Below are positions 58,150 through 64,000 of a stretch of 64,000 nt of DNA, piece after piece. A program made the translations under genes and the position numbers. Origin of the DNA: Streptomyces sp. SID13726 (GTDB taxonomy: Bacteria; Actinomycetota; Actinomycetes; Streptomycetales; Streptomycetaceae); the NCBI RefSeq assembly GCF_010548375.1, contig NZ_JAAGLY010000001.1, forward strand, positions 620,001 to 684,000. Reading direction: 5' to 3'. Each line of letters starts with the position of its first letter. The first letter of the stretch is position 1. Below the pieces are notes generated by a model. The model searched no databases. It had not been told where the DNA came from and saw nothing but the letters and a program-made list of their open reading frames with translations.

Positions 58150-59892
58150 ATGGCCAAACAGAACGTCGCCGAGCAGTTCGTGGACATCCTCGTCAAGGCC
58201 GGGGTGAAACGCCTCTACGGCGTCGTCGGCGACAGCCTCAACCCCGTCGTGGACGCCGTCCGCCGCAACGCGGGCATCGACTGGGTGCACGTCCGCCACG
58301 AGGAGACCGCCGCCTTCGCCGCGGGCGCGGAGGCCCAGATCACCGGCAAGCTCGCCGCCTGCGCCGGTTCCTGCGGCCCCGGCAACCTGCACCTCATCAA
58401 CGGCCTCTACGACGCCCACCGCTCCATGGCCCCGGTCCTCGCCCTCGCCTCGCACATCCCCTCCAGCGAGATCGGCCTCGGCTACTTCCAGGAGACCCAC
58501 CCCGACCAGCTGTTCCGCGAGTGCAGCCACTACAGCGAGCTGATCTCCAGCCCCAAGCAGATGCCGAGGCTGCTCCAGACCGCCATCCAGAACGCCGTCG
58601 GCCGCTCCGGCGTCAGCGTCGTCTCCCTCCCTGGCGACATCGCCGACCAGCCCGCCCCCGACCAGGCCGCCGAGACCGCCCTCGTCACCTCCCGGCCCAG
58701 CGTCGGCCCCGGCGACACCGAGATCGACAAGCTCGTCGAGATGATCGACAAGGCGCAGAAGATCACCCTCTTCTGCGGCAGCGGCACCGCGGGCGCGCAC
58801 GCCGAGGTCATGGAGTTCGCGGAGAAGGTCAAGTCACCGGTGGGGCACGCCCTTCGGGGCAAGGAATGGATCCAGTACGACAACCCCTTCGACGTCGGCA
58901 TGAGCGGACTGCTCGGCTACGGCGCCGCGTACGAGGCCACCCACGAGTGCGACCTGCTGATCCTGCTCGGCACCGACTTCCCGTACAACGCCTTCCTCCC
59001 CGACGACGTGCAGATCGCCCAGGTCGACGTACGGCCCGAACACCTCGGCAGGCGTTCCAAGTTGGACCTCGCGGTCTGGGGTGACGTGAAGGAGACGCTG
59101 CGCTGCCTCACGCCCCGGGTGAAGGAGAAGACCAACCGGCGCTTCCTCGACAAGATGCTGAAGAAACACGCCGACGCGCTCGAAGGGGTCGTGAAGGCGT
59201 ACACCCGCAAGGTCGAGAAGCACGTCCCGATCCACCCCGAGTACGTGGCCTCGGTCCTGGACGAACTCGCGGACGACGACGCGGTGTTCACCGTCGACAC
59301 CGGGATGTGCAACGTGTGGGCCGCGCGGTACATCTCGCCCAACGGCCGCCGGAGGGTGATCGGTTCGTTCTCGCACGGGTCGATGGCCAACGCGCTGCCG
59401 ATGGCGATCGGCGCGCAGTTCACCGACCGGAAGCGCCAGGTCGTGTCGATGTCGGGCGACGGCGGGTTCTCCATGCTGATGGGGGACTTCCTGACCCTCG
59501 TGCAGTACGACCTCCCCGTGAAGGTCGTCCTCTTCAACAACTCCTCGCTCGGCATGGTGGAGTTGGAGATGCTGGTCGCCGGGCTGCCCTCCTACGGCAC
59601 CACGAACAAGAACCCCGACTTCGCCGCCGTGGCCCAGGCATGCGGGGCGTACGGCGTGCGCGTCGAGAAGCCCAAGGACCTCGCCGGGGCGCTGAAGTCG
59701 GCGTTCAAGCACAAGGGCCCGGCCCTCGTGGACATCGTCACCGACCCCAACGCCCTCTCCATCCCGCCGAAGATCAGCGCCGAGATGGTCACCGGCTTCG
59801 CCCTTTCCGCCTCGAAGATCGTCCTCGACGGCGGAGTCGGGCGGATGGTGCAGATGGCCCGCTCCAACCTGCGGAACGTGCCCCGGCCCTGA
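58150..59892 (+). CDS. Thiamine-diphosphate-dependent pyruvate oxidase/dehydrogenase (PoxB type)
   Basis: A 580-residue ThDP enzyme that in this family converts pyruvate to acetate (quinone-linked) or acetyl phosphate. N-terminal pyrimidine domain: GVVGDSLNPVVDAV and the catalytic Glu in RHEETAAFAAGAEAQITGK. The central domain includes LFCGSGTAGAH. The C-terminal domain has the ThDP site SGDGGFSMLMGDF with its Asn ligand in LFNNSSLGMVE. Length is normal. It starts 54 bp after the PP2C-like gene. The inner ATG matches family starts. Confidence 0.88.
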   Translation: MAKQNVAEQFVDILVKAGVKRLYGVVGDSLNPVVDAVRRNAGIDWVHVRHEETAAFAAGAEAQITGKLAACAGSCGPGNLHLINGLYDAHRSMAPVLALASHIPSSEIGLGYFQETHPDQLFRECSHYSELISSPKQMPRLLQTAIQNAVGRSGVSVVSLPGDIADQPAPDQAAETALVTSRPSVGPGDTEIDKLVEMIDKAQKITLFCGSGTAGAHAEVMEFAEKVKSPVGHALRGKEWIQYDNPFDVGMSGLLGYGAAYEATHECDLLILLGTDFPYNAFLPDDVQIAQVDVRPEHLGRRSKLDLAVWGDVKETLRCLTPRVKEKTNRRFLDKMLKKHADALEGVVKAYTRKVEKHVPIHPEYVASVLDELADDDAVFTVDTGMCNVWAARYISPNGRRRVIGSFSHGSMANALPMAIGAQFTDRKRQVVSMSGDGGFSMLMGDFLTLVQYDLPVKVVLFNNSSLGMVELEMLVAGLPSYGTTNKNPDFAAVAQACGAYGVRVEKPKDLAGALKSAFKHKGPALVDIVTDPNALSIPPKISAEMVTGFALSASKIVLDGGVGRMVQMARSNLRNVPRP

Positions 59893-59919
59893 GGAGCCCC
59901 GGGGTGCGAGACTGGCTGG

Positions 59920-60297
59920 ATGACAGAGATCGCCTTCACCGAGGTCGCGCCCGTCATCCCGGTCCATGACCTCGACGCGGCCCTGGAGAGATACCGCCGC
60001 CTGGGCTTCACCGCGCACCCCTACGACGGCCCGGACCGGTACGGCTTCGTCGAGCGCGGCTCGGTCTCCATGCACCTCACCGAGTCGCCCGATCACGACC
60101 CCCTCCGCACCGGAGCCGTCGTCTACCTCTATGTGAGCGACGCCGACGCCGTCCACGCCGAGTGGACGGCGGCCGGCGTCGACGGCCGCTTCGGCGCGCC
60201 GGCCGACGCGCCTTACGGACTGCGGGAGTTCACCTTCGTGGACACGGACGGCACGGCTCTGCGGGTGGGGTCCCCGCTCAAGTCCTACCCGTCGTAG
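59920..60297 (+). CDS. Glyoxalase/bleomycin-resistance (VOC) family protein
   Basis: A 125-residue VOC-fold protein. VAPVIPVHDLDAALERYRRLGFTAHPY and LREFTFVDTDGTALRVGSP are the paired beta-alpha-beta signatures. Similar short proteins act as bleomycin-type binding proteins or metal-dependent isomerases; the specific role is unknown. It lies 27 bp after the PoxB-type gene, and its 3' end overlaps the convergent HTH gene by 13 bp. Confidence 0.85.
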   Translation: MTEIAFTEVAPVIPVHDLDAALERYRRLGFTAHPYDGPDRYGFVERGSVSMHLTESPDHDPLRTGAVVYLYVSDADAVHAEWTAAGVDGRFGAPADAPYGLREFTFVDTDGTALRVGSPLKSYPS

Positions 60298-61727
60298 TCC
60301 ACCCAGGCCCGCTGACCGGCACCGTCCGTGCCGTACCAGTAGCGGGGCAGGCCCTTGATGCTCGTCGTGCGGAACGGCTTTCCGCCGTCGTCGACGCGGA
60401 CCGTGCCGGTGCGGCCCTGGGAGGACCAGTCCAGCTCCAGGTACCAGCTGCAGTCGCAGGTCTGGGTCTGCGCGGTCACCAGCAGGATCTCCGGGTCCTC
60501 GGAGGAGACGCGGTACGGCATCTTCACGGCCGGGAGGACGTTCTCGCCGTCGTTGCCGGACTCCGGGTGGGCGATCGGACGGTCCTTGTCGAGGTTCACG
60601 GAGAAGTAGCGCGGGGTGAGCGCGCCGCCGCAGCCCTGCTCCATGGCGTACGCGTTGCCCTTGGCCGGGGCCCCGCGCGAGACGACCCGGACGCGGAGGT
60701 CCTCCAGGACGACCGCCGTGGAGTTCTTGCCCTGCACCGAGATCTGCACCATCGTCTCCCGGCCGTGGATCGCGCCCAGCGGGCCCGCCCAGTTCGCGGC
60801 GTCCTGGGACATCGGGGGCGGCGGGACCTGGGCCGGCGGCTTGTCGATGACGTAGTCGTGGCCGCAACCCGCGTTCCAGATGTGGGAGTTGACGGTCCAG
60901 GTGAGCGGGGTGCCGGTGAAGGTGCCCTGCTGCCCCGAGTCGCCGGTGCCCTTCGAGGCGGTGCTGCCGTCCGGCGCCGAGGGGGAGGCGCTCTTGCCGG
61001 TGCCCTTGGGTGACGGGGAGCCCGAGGTGGCCGAGAGGCTCGGTGACTCGGACGGCGTGCGGCCCGGCGTGCCCGAAGCCGTCGTACCGGACGACGGGTC
61101 CGGAGCCTGCGCCACCTTGTCCGACGCGGACCGCCCCGAGGGCAACGCCGCCAGACTTCCCACCGTCGCGAGCAACGCCACCGCGGCGGCCGCGGCGACG
61201 GCGACCCGCCTGCGGCGATACCAGGGACGGTGCGGGGGGAGACCGGGGCCGGAGACCAGGGCGTCGGTGTCGTCATCGTCATTGCCGTCGGCATCGCCGT
61301 CACCGTCGGCAGGGGTGTCCCTGTCCCTGTCGTCGGCCGGAGCGGTCTCGGCCGGGCCGCCGGCCCCTGCTTCCGTCACCGCACCCGCACCCGCACCCGC
61401 GCCCACACCCGCAGCCGTCCCCGCTGCCCCGGCCGATGCCCCCGCGCCCTCACCCGCCCGAGGCCGCTGCCGTGCCGCCACCGCCGGCAGCCACAGGCGG
61501 TGCAGTTCCAGGCGTTCCTCGGCCGACGCCCCGCACAGCGCGGCGAACCGCTCCACCGGGGCGAAGTCGAGCGGTACCGCCTCGCCCGCGCAGTAGCGGT
61601 GCAGGGTCGAGGTGTTCATGTTGATGCGGCGGGCCAGCGAGCCGTAGCTGCGGTCGGTGCGCTCCTTGAGCCGCCGCAACAGGGCCGCGAACTCCTGGAC
61701 CTCGTCCTGCGGTTCCGGTGCTGACAA
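60285..61727 (-). CDS. Membrane-bound helix-turn-helix protein with extracytoplasmic domain
   Basis: A 480-residue protein. The first 70 residues form an XRE-like helix-turn-helix (EFAALLRRLKERTDRSYGSLARRI, NTSTLHRYCAGEAVPL). A long Ala/Gly and Asp-rich linker leads to a single membrane helix near 185-205 (RRVAVAAAAAVALLATVGSLAAL). A Ser/Thr/Pro linker follows, and then about 190 residues outside the cell with Cys in NAGCGHDYVI, QGCGGAL and TCDCSWYL that may form disulfides. Proteins of this plan are common in Streptomyces and may act as membrane-linked transcription regulators; this is inference. The TTG start follows GGGGGGAA. The neighbouring secreted protein gene is divergent. Confidence 0.72.
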   Translation of the reverse strand: MSAPEPQDEVQEFAALLRRLKERTDRSYGSLARRINMNTSTLHRYCAGEAVPLDFAPVERFAALCGASAEERLELHRLWLPAVAARQRPRAGEGAGASAGAAGTAAGVGAGAGAGAVTEAGAGGPAETAPADDRDRDTPADGDGDADGNDDDDTDALVSGPGLPPHRPWYRRRRVAVAAAAAVALLATVGSLAALPSGRSASDKVAQAPDPSSGTTASGTPGRTPSESPSLSATSGSPSPKGTGKSASPSAPDGSTASKGTGDSGQQGTFTGTPLTWTVNSHIWNAGCGHDYVIDKPPAQVPPPPMSQDAANWAGPLGAIHGRETMVQISVQGKNSTAVVLEDLRVRVVSRGAPAKGNAYAMEQGCGGALTPRYFSVNLDKDRPIAHPESGNDGENVLPAVKMPYRVSSEDPEILLVTAQTQTCDCSWYLELDWSSQGRTGTVRVDDGGKPFRTTSIKGLPRYWYGTDGAGQRAWVDYDG

Positions 61728-61938
61728 CGATTCCCCCCTGATCCGGTATCCCAGGCACTCCCTATACCTGCACGTCAGACGCCCTGGGATGGTTCCATGC
61801 CGACGGATCCCGCGTCCCTGGTTGCGTCCGCCCGGTGTGACCGCTGATGCTCTTGGTGTCGCACCGACCAGGCCGGACCGACCACCCGGAGTCGTTGTGG
61901 CATCCCATGACCATGCACAGATCTCACGGGGGACACCC

Positions 61939-62550
61939 ATGCCCAGGCACACCCGAGCCGGCGCGCTCACCGTACTCTCTCTCACCGGCCTCGTGCTCGG
62001 CGTCACACTCTCCGTACAGGCGGGCGCCGCGCCGGCCGCGCCGCGGTTCCTCTCGGCCGCCGACCTCCCGCCGCACCCCTCGTCCGCCTGGACGGCGGGC
62101 AAGGTGACCGACGGCGTCCCGGACGAGCTGCGGCTCTGCCTGGACGAGGCGCTGCCGGGCTACGACTCCCGGTACCGCGACTTCCGCACCGACCTGGACA
62201 CCAGCGCCCGCCAGCTGACCATCGAGGTCGGCACCAAGGCCAAGGCCGCCGCGCTCGCCACCCGCCTGGACAAGGAGATCCGTGCCTGCGCGGGCCGCCT
62301 CGAACAGTCCGACCCGGAGCTGGAGGCCGAGTACAAGGACTACGGCAAGGTGGCGGTCGAGGAGGGCGCCCGGGTGCACGGCCTGCACACGGAGTACTCG
62401 TACGGCGCCACCGACATCCGCCTGCTGTCCGTCGGCCGGGACGACCGGACCGTCACCGTCGTGGAATGGGCCCAGATGGGCGACTTCGCCGACGCCCCGG
62501 TGAAGGCCTTCAAGAAGACCACCGCCACCGCGGTGAACAAGCTCCACTGA
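61939..62550 (+). CDS. Secreted hypothetical protein
   Basis: A 203-residue protein with a clear signal peptide (RHTRAGALTVLSLTGLVLGVTLSVQAGAAPA). The mature part is helical and charged, with Cys in LRLCLDEAL and RACAGRL that may pair. I do not recognise a domain. It starts 211 bp from the divergent membrane-HTH gene and may be a target of it. A stem-loop follows the stop. Confidence 0.75.
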   Translation: MPRHTRAGALTVLSLTGLVLGVTLSVQAGAAPAAPRFLSAADLPPHPSSAWTAGKVTDGVPDELRLCLDEALPGYDSRYRDFRTDLDTSARQLTIEVGTKAKAAALATRLDKEIRACAGRLEQSDPELEAEYKDYGKVAVEEGARVHGLHTEYSYGATDIRLLSVGRDDRTVTVVEWAQMGDFADAPVKAFKKTTATAVNKLH

Positions 62551-62553
62551 GAC

Positions 62554-62596
62554 GCGGGGCCGCCCTCTCGCACGGGGGTCGGGCGGGCGGCCCCGC
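62554..62596. terminator. Stem-loop terminator
   Basis: GCGGGGCCGCC (62554-62564) pairs with GGCGGCCCCGC (62586-62596), a perfect 11-bp stem with a 21-base loop, right after the secreted protein stop. Confidence 0.75.
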
Positions 62597-62652
62597 ACGG
62601 ACCACATCACCGCGGCACCAACGTCAGCAGCATCGGAAAACGGGGAACGAAC

Positions 62653-63117
62653 ATGAACAGCACCAAGGCCACCCGCCGCACCACCCTGGCCCTGGGCCTC
62701 GCCCTGGCCCTCGGTCTCGGCGTCACCGCCCAGGCCTCCGCGGGAGCGCCCCGCAGCGTCAGCGGCAAGCCGTCCGACAACATCACCCGCATCGCCGACT
62801 TCTACGGCGCCTACGTCGACGCCGTCACCGACGAGGGCGGCGGCGAGCTCAAGGACGCCCTGCGCGCGCACTACCTCACGCCCGCCTTCCAGAAGGAGCT
62901 GAGGGCCTGGGAGGAGAAGGAGCACGCCGACGGCGTCCTGCGCGCCCAGAACGTCCCCCTCGCCTGGAAGGTCACCGACAACGGAACCTCCGACCACACG
63001 GAGGCCGTCGTCACCCTCACCTGGAGCGCCGGCCAGACCAGCACGCTCGTCGTCGACATGACCCGCGGCAGCCAGAAGATCTTCCACATCGGCACCAAGG
63101 GCAACGAAGGCACCTGA
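62653..63117 (+). CDS. Small secreted hypothetical protein
   Basis: A 154-residue protein with a signal peptide (NSTKATRRTTLALGLALALGLGVTAQASA). The mature domain of about 120 residues begins with IADFYGAYVDAVTDE and ends with strands (EAVVTLTWSAGQTSTLVVDMT, KIFHIGTKG), similar to NTF2-like or lumazine-type secreted folds, but I cannot name the family. There is no Cys in the mature part. It follows the other secreted gene but behind a terminator, so it is probably a separate unit. Confidence 0.72.
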   Translation: MNSTKATRRTTLALGLALALGLGVTAQASAGAPRSVSGKPSDNITRIADFYGAYVDAVTDEGGGELKDALRAHYLTPAFQKELRAWEEKEHADGVLRAQNVPLAWKVTDNGTSDHTEAVVTLTWSAGQTSTLVVDMTRGSQKIFHIGTKGNEGT

Positions 63118-63873
63118 CAGCGCATTCCGGCCACATTCCCAGCTGCCCCATCCCTTCGTCCCGTACGGCGAGATGGGCAGCCAGGAGTCGTCGGATCGGC
63201 CCACGCCGCGCGGTACCGGTGTCCCGGCGCCGCGTGGGTCACGGGCCCCGCGGCACCGCAGGGTCGGCTGCCGCCACCAGGAACAGATGCACCGCCTCAC
63301 CTCCGCTCGCCGTACCCCGACCGTCGGGACCGGCGGCGGGGGTGCTCGCGTAGGCGAGGGGTGCCCCGGCCGTCGTAGGGCAGCCGCCGGGACTGTGGAC
63401 CGAGTCCGGAACCCGTCCCTCCGGGGCTGCACACCGATCCGCCGGGTCGGTGTCCCAGCCTTCCGAGCGGCCGTCCCGATGGGCTGAGTCGCCTCGCTGA
63501 CCTGGTGTTTCCCTGTCCCACCCTGGCCTTGGGACATGCGCAGGCCGTGCTCGGCGCAGGGCCTGCCGGCACCGGGTTGCCGGGCACATGCCACAGGGCA
63601 GGGACCAGCGGCACAGGCGCCGGGTGCCGGGAGGGTCGTACGGACCGCCGGGAGGTGTCGTGCCGCTCGAACGGGGCCGTCCCGTACGGCGATCCGGAGG
63701 GGCTTTTCCGGGATGTGTCCGGCCTGTCGGGCGGGTCCGGGGCGTTGTCGTCCGAGTGGCCGAACACCCGGTCGTTGATGATTCGACATGACTGCCGCAT
63801 GAACTATCGGGCATGGATCCCCGTGAACGTGTTCGAGCAGGAGGGGAACCGACATCGGCACGCGGGCGGGGGT
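63118..63873. other. Intergenic region without a recognisable gene
   Basis: About 750 bases. Open frames exist on both strands but their translations are Arg/Pro/Gly-rich, lack family features and have no convincing start sites. No tRNA-like fold or strong repeat was seen. Confidence 0.45.
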
Positions 63874-64000
63874 CATGAAGAGGCAGGCACGAGGAGGCGG
63901 TCCCACGGCAGTCGGGGCCTTCTCGGCTCAGACAGTGGAGGAGACGGCCGACGGCGCCACGGAGCAGGCGCGGTCGCCTCAGCTCCGGCGCAGACTGGAG
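63874..64000 (+). CDS. Possible 5' end of a gene cut by the window edge
   Basis: An ATG opens a frame with no stop to the window end, beginning MKRQARGGGPTAVGAFSAQ and continuing with charged helical sequence (EETADGATEQARSPQLRRRLE). GAGGGGAA lies about 25 bases upstream, too far for this ATG. No family can be named from this fragment. Confidence 0.25.

Noticed and set aside
63118..63800. Minus-strand ORFs of 160-190 residues near the right edge
   Set aside because: Pro/Arg/Ser-rich, no ribosome site, no conserved-looking segments, and competing frames of equal quality.

Overview
The window has the high GC content, the strong third-position G/C bias and the dense short-spaced genes of a Streptomyces chromosome. 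GTG and TTG starts, GGAGG-type ribosome sites and DmdR/IdeR-type iron boxes agree with this, as does a close match to the Streptomyces alditol oxidase AldO. No rRNA, tRNA, insertion sequence, phage gene or CRISPR array was seen.

Layout. (1) 1-7.1 kb: an alditol oxidase diverging from a 2-hydroxyacid dehydrogenase, a flavin split-barrel protein, a radical SAM protein with an unusual CX8CX2C cysteine spacing, a hypothetical protein, and a membrane protein with a sigma-like inside and a cellulose-binding outside. (2) 7.2-12.9 kb: a leftward hydroxyproline catabolism operon (D-amino-acid oxidase-like subunit, [2Fe-2S] subunit, FAD/NAD subunit, dihydrodipicolinate-synthase-type deaminase, 4-hydroxyproline epimerase, GntR regulator). 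An ATGTCAC motif recurs in front of three of its genes. (3) 13.0-13.9 kb: a lipoprotein. (4) 14.0-49.3 kb: an iron-regulated siderophore locus. (5) 49.4-64 kb: housekeeping and conserved genes, including RsgA, GtrA-like, Ada/AlkA, Ogt, F420/FMN oxidoreductase, PP2C-like, PoxB-type enzyme, VOC protein, membrane-bound HTH protein and two small secreted proteins.

The siderophore locus has five iron boxes. They precede an amidohydrolase/isochorismatase-like pair, the divergent ornithine N5-monooxygenase and formyltransferase, the FecCD-FecCD-ATPase importer, the NRPS, and a two-subunit ABC exporter followed by a ferric-siderophore binding lipoprotein. The 7328-residue NRPS reads (C remnant)-A(MT)-T, C-A-T, C-A(MT)-T, C-A-T, C-A-T, C-A-T-E. 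The specificity residues I read are unassigned, Ser, hydroxyornithine (exact DMENLGLINK), Ser, Ser, and unassigned but in the hydroxyornithine clade. With the monooxygenase and formyltransferase this predicts a linear hexapeptide tris-hydroxamate of three Ser and three ornithine-derived residues. Two of these would be N-methylated, and the last could cyclise to release the chain because there is no thioesterase. The composition resembles albachelin, but with an extra N-methyl on residue 1. An MbtH partner and a perfect 34-bp terminator follow the NRPS.

Most notable oddities: one condensation domain has lost the catalytic His; the exporter subunits carry complementary defects that leave one ATP site apparently intact and one dead; the isochorismatase-like protein lacks its catalytic Asp; and the radical SAM protein has an unusual cluster motif.
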